Part shown: in pieces, positions 1 to 5,198 of the stretch
Layout: the number at the start of each line of letters is the position of its first letter
How positions within the stretch are numbered: the stretch's first letter is position 1
Assembly: GCA_030037405.1 (NCBI GenBank)
Contig: JASHRK010000302.1
Coordinates: 1 to 5,198 of the forward strand
DNA: 5,198 nt
Direction: 5' to 3'
Source of the DNA: Acidimicrobiales bacterium
GTDB taxonomy: Bacteria > Actinomycetota > Acidimicrobiia > Acidimicrobiales > Bog-793
Notes under the pieces: model-generated
Databases searched by the model: none
What the model was told of the DNA's origin: nothing
Seen by the model: the letters and a program-made list of their open reading frames with translations, nothing else
Program-made: the position numbers and the translations under genes

Positions 1-894
1 AAGGAAGGTGCCGAGGGTGATCTCGTGGCGGATGGCGAGATAGCCCCCGAGGGCGAGGATCGCCACCTGCCCGAGAGAGGGGATCGCCTCGAGAAGGGGC
101 TGATAGCGCGCCTCCAGCCGTACAGCCCGCATCTGGGAGCCGTACAGGGTCTTTGCCGCCCCCACGACCCGCTCCAGCTCGCGCCGCTCCTGCCCGAAGG
201 CCTTCACGACGCGGACGCCGCTCACCCCTTCGTCGACGATCTGGGCTACGTCGCCCTCCCGTTGCTGGCCGTCCCAGGTCGCCGGGAAGACCCGCCAACG
301 CATCCTGTAGGAGACGACGAGCAGTGCGGGTGCGACCACGAGCCCGACGGCGGCGAGCAGCGGGCAGAGGTAGAGCATCACCGCGAGGGAGATGACCATC
401 AAGAGCACGTTCCCGCTCATGATCGGGAAGAAGGCGAGCAACCCCTGCACGAGCGTCGAGTCGGAGTTCGCCCGGGCAACGAGCTGTCCTGTGGGCATCC
501 GGTTGAGGTTGTCGAAGTCCATCGCCTGCAGGTGGTCGTGCATGTCGTTGCGGAGGTCGTACTGGACGGCGAGCCCGATCTTTCCTCCCCGGTACCGCCG
601 GATGTAGGCGAAGCCGAAGCCCGCCACCGAGAGGGCGACGAGAAGCACGAGCCAGGGCCAGAGAGGCGAGGTGTGGGCGAGGATCGACCCGTCCACTATC
701 TGGCGTTCCACGAGGGGGACGATCGCCTGGCAGGTGCTCCCGACAAGCGAGGCGGCGATTGCGAGCGCGAGGTCTCGGCGGTGGCGCATCATGTAGCCCC
801 AGAGCCGCCTGACCCATCCCTTTCCGGCTCCTCCCTTGCCGGCCCGTTCCTTGCTCGCCTCTCCCCTTGCGGTTGCGCCTCGTGCCTGGCTCAT
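1..894 (-). CDS. ABC exporter, N-terminal transmembrane part (partial, runs off left edge)
   Basis: This is the first 298 codons of a type I ABC exporter half-transporter, which would move drugs, lipids or peptides out across the cytoplasmic membrane. The ATG at 894 opens a frame with no stop down to base 1. A basic, Gly/Lys-rich cytoplasmic tail (residues 1-40) is followed by hydrophobic segments near 43-62, 77-98, 155-177, 179-196 and 270-290. Two hallmark stretches of the exporter membrane domain are present: MPTGQLVARANSD (residues 133-145) and GVRVVKAFGQE (226-236). Exporters of this type are usually near 580-600 residues with a C-terminal ATPase, so the Walker A, signature and Walker B motifs should lie beyond the left edge and cannot be checked. 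The start overlaps the stop of the MarR gene as ATGA, implying translational coupling and shared repression. In actinobacteria such genes often come as heterodimer pairs, so a second half-transporter may follow. The substrate is unknown. Confidence 0.94.
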   Translation of the reverse strand, partial: MSQARGATARGEASKERAGKGGAGKGWVRRLWGYMMRHRRDLALAIAASLVGSTCQAIVPLVERQIVDGSILAHTSPLWPWLVLLVALSVAGFGFAYIRRYRGGKIGLAVQYDLRNDMHDHLQAMDFDNLNRMPTGQLVARANSDSTLVQGLLAFFPIMSGNVLLMVISLAVMLYLCPLLAAVGLVVAPALLVVSYRMRWRVFPATWDGQQREGDVAQIVDEGVSGVRVVKAFGQERRELERVVGAAKTLYGSQMRAVRLEARYQPLLEAIPSLGQVAILALGGYLAIRHEITLGTFL

Positions 895-1325
895 CGGGAC
901 CGCTCTGCCTGCCGCTCGTCGAGCGCCCGGCCCAGCCTGACGAGCTCGGCGACGAGCGAAGAGGGGTCCTCGGTCCTGAGGGCGATCTCGTCCAGGCGGG
1001 CCACCATCCTCGCCTCGACCTCGGCCAGCACGCTCTCCCCCTCCTTCGTGAGGGTGAGGCTGCTCGCCCGGTGATCGGCGGACACAGGGCTCTTAGTGAT
1101 CAGCCTGCGCTTGACGAGAGCGTCGACCGAGGCGCTCACAGTCGGCCTGCCGAGGGCGAGGCCCTCGGCGAGGCGTGAGGCGCGCTCCTCCCCCGAGGCG
1201 ATGGCGGCCATCACGCGGTAGTGGGCGAGGCTGAGCTCGCCGGAAGCACGCTCCAAGAGGCGCGAGATCCGCGCCAGGGCACGGACGGCCTCCGTGTGCT
1301 CCTCGCTCGGTCCAGGACGCGGCAC
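891..1325 (-). CDS. MarR-family winged-helix transcriptional regulator
   Basis: This 144-residue protein has the usual length and layout of a MarR-family dimeric DNA-binding repressor. Residues 10-30 form the N-terminal dimerisation helix. Residues 48-80 form the helix-turn-helix, including the recognition helix around GRPTVSASVDALVKRRLI. Residues 82-96 are the wing, where ADHR stands in for the family's usual D-x-R-x turn before SLTLTKEG. Residues 97-138 form the C-terminal dimerisation helix. The start is GTG at 1325, chosen because AAGG (1336-1333) lies 7 bases upstream and there is no competing in-frame start nearby. The gene ends in an ATGA overlap with the ABC exporter, so repressor and pump form one operon. 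A perfect inverted repeat 17 bases upstream of the start is the probable autoregulatory operator. MarR proteins generally release DNA on binding phenolic or other small ligands; the ligand here cannot be told from the sequence. Confidence 0.95.
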   Translation of the reverse strand: MPRPGPSEEHTEAVRALARISRLLERASGELSLAHYRVMAAIASGEERASRLAEGLALGRPTVSASVDALVKRRLITKSPVSADHRASSLTLTKEGESVLAEVEARMVARLDEIALRTEDPSSLVAELVRLGRALDERQAERSR

Positions 1326-1332
1326 GCCACTA

Positions 1333-1336
1333 CCTT
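1333..1336 (-). promoter_or_regulatory. Ribosome binding site of the MarR gene
   Basis: On the minus strand AAGG stands 7 bases before the GTG at 1325. It supports GTG as the real start, in a window where most other starts have little visible Shine-Dalgarno sequence. Confidence 0.6.
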
Positions 1337-1341
1337 AGCAA

Positions 1342-1364
1342 GATAGTTCGTTACTCGAACTATC
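1342..1364. promoter_or_regulatory. Perfect 9+9 bp inverted repeat, probable MarR operator
   Basis: GATAGTTCG (1342-1350) and CGAACTATC (1356-1364) are exact reverse complements separated by TTACT. The repeat is markedly more AT-rich than its surroundings. It lies between the divergent MarR/exporter operon and the metallopeptidase/serine hydrolase unit. MarR-family repressors typically bind AT-rich palindromes of about this size overlapping their own promoter, so this is the likely operator. Because the region is only 74 bp, a bound repressor could also affect the rightward transcript. I could not assign convincing -35 and -10 boxes in either direction. Confidence 0.75.
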
Positions 1365-1399
1365 CTCGGTCCACCCCGCTGTTACTACCTCTCGGTACC

Positions 1400-2047
1400 G
1401 TGGCGGGCATGCCGAGTCCTGCCCTGCCCTCCGCCAACGACAGGGGACACATCCGTCTCTCCTATGCGATACCCGTTCCGATCGGGGCAGGGGAGACGGC
1501 GCGTGCCGAGATATGGGTGAGCACGCGAAGGAGGCGCTACGCGCAGGCCCACCTCGAGCGGGGCCTCGTCGTAGTGGTCGTCCCCTCCCGCTGCTCGGTA
1601 CGGGAACGAGAGGAGCTGGCGGTGAGCCTCACCCGGCAGCTCCTCACCCGTGCCGGTCGTCGCCAGGTCACCTCCGACGAGGCCCTCGAGCGACGAGCTC
1701 ACGTCCTCTCGGACAGGTACCTCGGCGGCGTCAGGCCGACCTCGATCAGGTGGGTGACCAACCAGGCGAGGCGCTGGGGCTCTTGCACCCCCGCCACCGG
1801 GGCGATCCGCCTCTCCTCCCGTCTCGTGAAGTTCCCGGGCTGGGTGCTCGACGGCGTCGTCGTGCACGAGCTGGCCCACCTCCTCGAAGCCTCCCACTCG
1901 CCCGAGTTCAAGGCGCTCGTGGGCCGATATCAACGGGCGGCGGAGACGGACGCGTTTCTTCTCGGGGTCGAGCACGGCGACGCCGCCGCCCGCGAGCAGC
2001 TCGGTCCCGAGTGCGTCGTTCCCCCAGGTAGCGTCGATGCATGGTGA
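1400..2047 (+). CDS. YgjP/DUF45-family zinc metallopeptidase
   Basis: This 215-residue protein belongs to the YgjP-like (DUF45, WLM/SprT-like) metallopeptidase family. Residues 34-66 form the N-terminal beta region with an Arg cluster (RRRR, 43-46), typical of the family. The signature RWGSC (125-129) follows, then IRLSSRLVKFP (136-146). The zinc site is HELAH (156-160) with H166 in SHSPEF as the probable third ligand and E157 as the catalytic base. All expected active-site residues are present, and no signal peptide or membrane segment is visible, so it should act in the cytoplasm. Substrates of the family are poorly defined. The start is GTG at 1400; an in-frame ATG at 1409 is an alternative, and neither has a clear Shine-Dalgarno sequence. 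Residues before about 20 are not conserved and give no help. The gene overlaps the following serine hydrolase by 7 bases, so the two are probably co-translated. Confidence 0.92.
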   Translation: MAGMPSPALPSANDRGHIRLSYAIPVPIGAGETARAEIWVSTRRRRYAQAHLERGLVVVVVPSRCSVREREELAVSLTRQLLTRAGRRQVTSDEALERRAHVLSDRYLGGVRPTSIRWVTNQARRWGSCTPATGAIRLSSRLVKFPGWVLDGVVVHELAHLLEASHSPEFKALVGRYQRAAETDAFLLGVEHGDAAAREQLGPECVVPPGSVDAW

Positions 2048-3465
2048 GAGACCACACGCAGCGTGCCCTCGCCCAGCGCCTCGCCGTAGAGCAGTCGGAG
2101 AGGCGTCTTCCCTCGATCGCCTCCGGGCTCGTGCGCTCCGGAAGGCTCGTCTGGTTCGGGGGAGCCGGCGAGGTGAGCGGAGCCCCGCCGACCGACGAGA
2201 CGCAGTACCGCTGCGGGTCCATCTCGAAGACCTTCATCGCCGTCGAGGTCATGAGGCTTCGCGACGAGGGACGCTTCACTCTCGTCGACCCGATCAGCTC
2301 CCATCTCCCCGAGGTCGTGCGACCGGAGGCCACCATCTCCCAGCTGCTCTCGCATACCTCGGGCATCCGGGCCGAGACGTCAGGGCCCTGGTGGGAGCGG
2401 ACGCCCGGCATCCCCTTCGACGCCCTCGTCTCGGGCTCGCTCAGGCCCGAGGACGTCGTCTCCCCCCCGGGACGGCGCTTCCACTACTCGAACGTCGGCT
2501 ACGCCATCCTCGGGGAGCTGATCGCCAGGACCCGGAGGCGCCCCTGGGACGACGTGATCGCCGAGGAGCTCCTCGGGCCACTGGGGATGCTGCGAACGAC
2601 GACGAGGCCGATCGAGTCCTTCGCCCACGGGCTCGGGGTGCATCCCCACGCCGACGTCGTGATGGCCGAGCCCGAGCACGACGCCGTCTCGATGGCGCCG
2701 GCCGGCCAGCTCTGGAGCACCGTCGACGACCTCTCCCGCTGGTCCGCCCTCCTCTCGGGCCACCACCCGGAGCTGCTCGCCCCGGGCACTCTGGACGAGA
2801 TGCGCGAGCCGATGGCGCTGAACGACACGCCGGACCTGCCCTGGACGCTGGCGCACGGCCTCGGGCTCCAGGTGCTCAACCGCGACGGCACCCGGAGCTT
2901 TGGCCACCTCGGCTCCATGCCGGGACACCTTGCCGTCCTGCGGGTAGACGCCCGTTCGGGCGACGCCGTCATCGTCCTCACGAACGCCACCTCCGGCCTC
3001 AGCGTGGACCTCGACCAGGACCTGCTGCATATCCTGCATCGCCACGAGCCCCAGCCACCCGAGACGTGGAGGCCGACACCCGGCGGCGTCGACTCCGCCA
3101 CGCTCGAGATCCTCGGCGCCTGGTACTGGGGCACGAGCACCTTCGTCCTGTCGGTCGGGCGAGGTGGCGACCTCGAGCTGCACGCCCTCGCGACGGGACG
3201 AGAGGCGTCGTTTCGCCGCTCAGGGGCGCACACCTACGTCGGGCTCTCGGGCTATTACCACGGAGAGACCCTCAGCGTCGTGCGCCGTGCGGACGGTTCG
3301 GTCTCGCACCTCGACATCGGGTCCTTCGTGCTCACGCGCTCGGCCTACGACCCGAGCGCCGGCGTCCCCGGTGGCGTCGACCCGGAAGGATGGAAAGGAA
3401 GCCCGCCGCAGACCGAGACGGGCGCGCGCCACCTCTTGCAGCGGCACTGGCGCCGGCCGACCTGA
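2041..3465 (+). CDS. Serine hydrolase, class C beta-lactamase/penicillin-binding-like fold
   Basis: This 474-residue protein is a beta-lactamase-family (PF00144-type) serine hydrolase, a group that includes D-Ala-D-Ala carboxypeptidases, esterases and amidases. The three active-site motifs are intact: S60-I-S-K63 (nucleophile and general base, in GSISKTF), Y149-S-N151 (in FHYSNVGYAI), and H289-L-G291 (in FGHLGSMPG), which replaces the KTG box of true beta-lactamases as is common in the esterase-like members. Residues about 341-447 form an extra beta-rich C-terminal domain that ends near GGVDPEGW. The N-terminus is hydrophilic with no signal peptide, so the protein appears cytoplasmic, which argues against a cell-wall or antibiotic-resistance role. 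The start used is ATG at 2041; GTG at 2044 would give a GTGA overlap and is an alternative. An AGG at 2026-2028 lies 12 bases upstream of the ATG. The true substrate cannot be deduced. Confidence 0.92.
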   Translation: MVRDHTQRALAQRLAVEQSERRLPSIASGLVRSGRLVWFGGAGEVSGAPPTDETQYRCGSISKTFIAVEVMRLRDEGRFTLVDPISSHLPEVVRPEATISQLLSHTSGIRAETSGPWWERTPGIPFDALVSGSLRPEDVVSPPGRRFHYSNVGYAILGELIARTRRRPWDDVIAEELLGPLGMLRTTTRPIESFAHGLGVHPHADVVMAEPEHDAVSMAPAGQLWSTVDDLSRWSALLSGHHPELLAPGTLDEMREPMALNDTPDLPWTLAHGLGLQVLNRDGTRSFGHLGSMPGHLAVLRVDARSGDAVIVLTNATSGLSVDLDQDLLHILHRHEPQPPETWRPTPGGVDSATLEILGAWYWGTSTFVLSVGRGGDLELHALATGREASFRRSGAHTYVGLSGYYHGETLSVVRRADGSVSHLDIGSFVLTRSAYDPSAGVPGGVDPEGWKGSPPQTETGARHLLQRHWRRPT

Positions 3466-3473
3466 CGCCAGGC

Positions 3474-3492
3474 GACCAGCCGCCGCTTGGTC
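3474..3492. terminator. Possible weak hairpin between convergent genes
   Basis: GACCAGC (3474-3480) can pair with GCTTGGTC (3485-3492), leaving one bulged T at 3487 and a CGCC loop. It fills most of the 29-base gap between the serine hydrolase stop and the stop of the oppositely transcribed desaturase. It is followed by TTCT on the plus strand and has no true T run on either side. It may help terminate one or both transcripts, but it is short and bulged and could be chance. Confidence 0.3.
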
Positions 3493-3494
3493 TT

Positions 3495-4628
3495 CTAGGC
3501 CGCCACCTCGCCCTTGCCCGCCTCGGCCCGGGCCGCCTCGGCGTAGGTCGTCCAGCGAGCCTCGTCGAAGTCGTAGAGCTTGCAGAGCCGCGAGCTCTTG
3601 ACGAAGTCGCGGAAGCGCAACGGGGCGGTGTGGACGGTGCCCGGGAACGCCTCCTCGATCGCGGCGGCGGCCGCTTCGAGGTTGTACATCGGGATCCTCA
3701 TGTCCACGTGGTGGGGGACGTGCACCATGATCCAGTGGATGAAGAAATTCAACCCCTTCGGGGCGGCGAGGACGGTCGTGCCTTCCATCTGAGCCTTGAA
3801 CTTGGTCCACTCCGCCTTCTTCCACCACCTGATGTCGGGCTGCACGTGGTGAACGTGCACGAACGAGGCGGCGATGTACATGAACCCGATCCAGGGGAGC
3901 ACCACGACGCGCACGACGAGCCAGACCGTGCCCGCCACCGTGCCGGTCGTGGCGGCCCCGAGCCAGGCCAGGCCACCTGCGTACGCCGCCACGAAGCCGA
4001 GCACCATGAACCGATCGCGCCGGATCGCCGCCGCCCATCTCGCCGGCGGCCTCCCCACCACCATCTTCTTCCACCAGACCTGGTGCGTGTAGTAGACGCC
4101 CGCACCCATCCACGACCATTCGAGGCGATGGAGGAGGCGAGCCCGGCGCGTCATCGCCCGGAACTCCTGAGGCGTCGTCGGATGCCACACGAAGTCGTAC
4201 CCCTGCCGCACGGTGTAGGGGTGGTGGATGCGGTTGTGCCCGAGGACCCAGCCCTCGTAGACGTGCCACCCGGGCAGCATGGCGAGATGCCCGACGACGG
4301 AGTTGAGACGCTTGGACTTGAACAGCGCCCCGTGGGCGGCGTCGTGCCCGACGATGAACAGGCCGGAGACCACGAGGGAGATGACGACCTCCATGGCGAG
4401 GTCGGCAAAGACGTTCGAGACGAGGACGAGGCCCGCCACGAGCGCCAGGTACATCGCCGCGTCGCGGAGGAAGTAACCCATCCCCTTCCAGGTGGGGTTG
4501 TCGTAGACCGAGTCCGGGAGGACGTCGAGAACGGGCTTGAGCGATCCCCCCCGCGCCGTGCTCTCTCGCTCCGGCGCCTCCAGGGCGTCGGGCTCTGTCG
4601 TCTCCGCGGGACGCGTCTCGGTGAGCAT
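3495..4628 (-). CDS. Membrane fatty acid desaturase (DesA-like acyl-lipid type)
   Basis: This 377-residue integral membrane di-iron enzyme introduces double bonds into fatty acyl chains using O2 and electrons from ferredoxin or a similar carrier. The three histidine boxes are all present: H95-DAA-H99, H131-NRI-H135-H136, and H303-VP-H306-H307. The last is followed by VDMRIPMYNLEAA, resembling cyanobacterial delta-12 acyl-lipid desaturases, as does the T after box 2 (HHPYT). An additional HVHH cluster lies at 258-261. Hydrophobic segments lie near 53-73, 77-94, 207-227 and 231-258, with a variable hydrophilic N-terminus (1-45). Length is normal. The ATG at 4628 is the only reasonable start but has no Shine-Dalgarno sequence. 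A TetR-type palindrome ends 11 bases upstream, so expression is probably repressor-controlled. It follows the E1 beta gene on the same strand by 42 bp. Double-bond position and substrate cannot be fixed by reading alone. Confidence 0.96.
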   Translation of the reverse strand: MLTETRPAETTEPDALEAPERESTARGGSLKPVLDVLPDSVYDNPTWKGMGYFLRDAAMYLALVAGLVLVSNVFADLAMEVVISLVVSGLFIVGHDAAHGALFKSKRLNSVVGHLAMLPGWHVYEGWVLGHNRIHHPYTVRQGYDFVWHPTTPQEFRAMTRRARLLHRLEWSWMGAGVYYTHQVWWKKMVVGRPPARWAAAIRRDRFMVLGFVAAYAGGLAWLGAATTGTVAGTVWLVVRVVVLPWIGFMYIAASFVHVHHVQPDIRWWKKAEWTKFKAQMEGTTVLAAPKGLNFFIHWIMVHVPHHVDMRIPMYNLEAAAAAIEEAFPGTVHTAPLRFRDFVKSSRLCKLYDFDEARWTTYAEAARAEAGKGEVAA

Positions 4629-4639
4629 GGCGAGGCAGT

Positions 4640-4657
4640 CTACCGACCGGTAGGTAG
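4640..4657. promoter_or_regulatory. 18-bp palindrome, probable TetR-family operator for the desaturase
   Basis: The sequence CTACCGACCGGTAGGTAG is an inverted repeat with eight of nine base pairs matching about the CG centre; the one mismatch is G4645 against T4652. The form with TACCGACC half-sites facing GGTNGGTA is a common TetR/AcrR-type operator in high-GC actinobacteria. It lies in the 42-bp gap between E1 beta and the desaturase, immediately before the desaturase start, where a bound protein would block transcription or initiation. No tetR gene is in the window, so the regulator is encoded elsewhere. Confidence 0.65.
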
Positions 4658-4670
4658 CTTGTGAAGGCGC

Positions 4671-5198
4671 TCAGCCGAGCTTCGAGCGGACGAGCGTCCG
4701 GATACGCGCCGCCGAGGGGAGGACCGAGTCCTCGAGCTCGGCTGCCGAGGGGATGGGGACGTGCGGCGTGGTGATCCGCACGACCGGCCCGTCGAGGTCG
4801 TAGAAACACTCCTCCGCGACGATCGAGGCCAGCTCCGCCCCCCAGCCGCAGAGGCGGGGGTTCTCCTCGACGGTGAAGAGGTGGCCGGTGGCGCTCACGC
4901 TCTCGAGAACCGTCCTCGTATCGAGCGGTACGAGGGTACGCAGGTCGATCACGCTCACCCTCGCCCCGTCCTCCCGGGAGAGCTCCTCTGCGGCCTCGAG
5001 AGCCCTCGGCACCATTGCCCCGAGTGCGACGATCGTCGCGTCCGGCCCCTCGCGCCGCACGCTCGCCCTCCCGAGCTCCCCGACAACCTCGCCCTCTGCA
5101 ACCTCGCCCTTGGTGGCGAGGAGTGCCTTGTGCTCGAAGAAGAGGACGGGTCGTCGTCGCGCACCGAGGCGGCGAACAGGCCGACGACGTCGGCGGGG
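4671..5198 (-). CDS. 2-oxoacid dehydrogenase E1 component, beta subunit (C-terminal half, partial, apparent frameshift)
   Basis: This is the beta subunit of the thiamine-diphosphate E1 of a pyruvate or branched-chain 2-oxoacid dehydrogenase complex, which decarboxylates the 2-oxoacid and acylates the lipoyl group of E2. About 176 of the usual 325-335 residues are visible. Reading from the right edge, PADVVGLFAASVRDDDP is the linker before the conserved VLFFEHKALL. Then come VRREGPDATIVALG, which opens the transketolase C-terminal domain, VEENPRLCGWGAELASIVAEE, and the end motif TPHVPIPSAAELEDSVLP. The first part (5198 to about 5150) and the rest (about 5150 to 4671) are in different frames, so one base appears lost at 5148-5150. 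A start at GTG 5060 would leave only part of the C-terminal domain and is not the true gene start. An E1 alpha gene would be expected upstream, outside the window. Pyruvate versus branched-chain specificity cannot be told from this half. Confidence 0.9.
   Translation of the reverse strand, partial: PRRRRRPVRRLGARRRPVLFFEHKALLATKGEVAEGEVVGELGRASVRREGPDATIVALGAMVPRALEAAEELSREDGARVSVIDLRTLVPLDTRTVLESVSATGHLFTVEENPRLCGWGAELASIVAEECFYDLDGPVVRITTPHVPIPSAAELEDSVLPSAARIRTLVRSKLG
5148..5150 (-). other. Frameshift point in the E1 beta gene
   Basis: On the minus strand the bases GACGACGACCCGTCCTC encode DDD and then, one base out of register, PVLFFEH. One extra C in the CCC run would join the two conserved halves into RDDDPVLFFEH, the exact family pattern, with no other change. 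This points to a single-base deletion in a short homopolymer. Confidence 0.85.

Noticed and set aside
25..1074. A 349-codon open frame on the plus strand
   Set aside because: It is antisense to the ABC exporter and MarR genes, both of which are supported by clear motifs. Its His/Glu/Asp-rich translation is the reverse image of membrane-protein codons.
2462..2468. C7 run in the serine hydrolase as a possible frameshift
   Set aside because: The frame is conserved on both sides (DVVSPPGRRFHYSN), so no base is missing.
4546..4552. C7 run in the desaturase N-terminal region as a possible frameshift
   Set aside because: The N-terminus is variable in the family and the frame stays open with a plausible start, so there is no positive sign of an error, though it cannot be fully excluded.
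2037..4664. An 875-codon open frame on the plus strand
   Set aside because: It runs out of frame through the serine hydrolase and antisense to the desaturase. Its translation is Arg/Pro/His-rich with no recognisable domain, while the competing frames carry complete active-site motifs. It is a GC-rich shadow frame.
3220..4809. A 529-codon open frame on the minus strand
   Set aside because: It covers the desaturase in another frame and also overlaps parts of the serine hydrolase and E1 beta genes; composition is Arg/Gly/Ala-biased with no family motif.
5084..5110. A 12-base direct repeat (CAACCTCGCCCT) with 15-base period
   Set aside because: It lies in E1 beta coding sequence at KGEVEGAEV, and the local protein length fits the family, so it is more likely codon coincidence than a duplication or functional repeat.
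4955..5164. A separate 69-residue minus-strand gene
   Set aside because: Only its first six residues (RDDDP region) are real E1 beta sequence; after 5150 it reads the wrong frame. It is an artefact of the frameshift.

Overview
The window is very GC-rich. Its genes are tightly packed, use G or C at most third codon positions, and include GTG starts and short gene overlaps. The gene families fit a high-GC actinobacterium (Actinomycetota). I cannot name a lower rank from sequence alone. The window looks like an ordinary chromosomal stretch: I see no mobile element, tRNA, rRNA, CRISPR array or phage gene.

Layout, left to right. (1) Positions 1-1325, minus strand: a MarR-family repressor gene is followed, with a 4-base overlap, by the membrane-domain half of an ABC exporter that runs off the left edge. 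(2) Positions 1326-1399: a short divergent intergenic region holding a perfect 9+9 bp inverted repeat, the likely MarR operator. (3) Positions 1400-3465, plus strand: a two-gene unit of a YgjP/DUF45-type zinc metallopeptidase and a class C beta-lactamase-like serine hydrolase, overlapping by 7 bases. (4) Positions 3466-3494: a 29-base convergent gap with a small bulged hairpin. (5) Positions 3495-5198, minus strand: a 2-oxoacid dehydrogenase E1 beta subunit (its start lies beyond the right edge) followed after 42 bp by a membrane fatty acid desaturase. The 42-bp gap carries an 18-bp near-perfect palindrome of the kind bound by TetR-family repressors.

How the parts fit. The left pair is a self-regulated drug or lipid exporter module. 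The right pair suggests lipid metabolism: an E1 beta enzyme can supply acetyl-CoA or branched acyl-CoA primers, and the desaturase modifies finished acyl chains. That link is inferred from adjacency. The middle pair has no obvious pathway; both proteins appear cytoplasmic and are probably translationally coupled.

The most concrete anomaly is a one-base frameshift in the E1 beta gene at a short C run near 5148-5150. Conserved family sequence continues without loss across the break but in two different frames, so it is either a sequencing or assembly error or a recent inactivating mutation. I found no convincing previously undescribed system. The two operator-like palindromes and the metallopeptidase/serine hydrolase pair are the observations most worth following.
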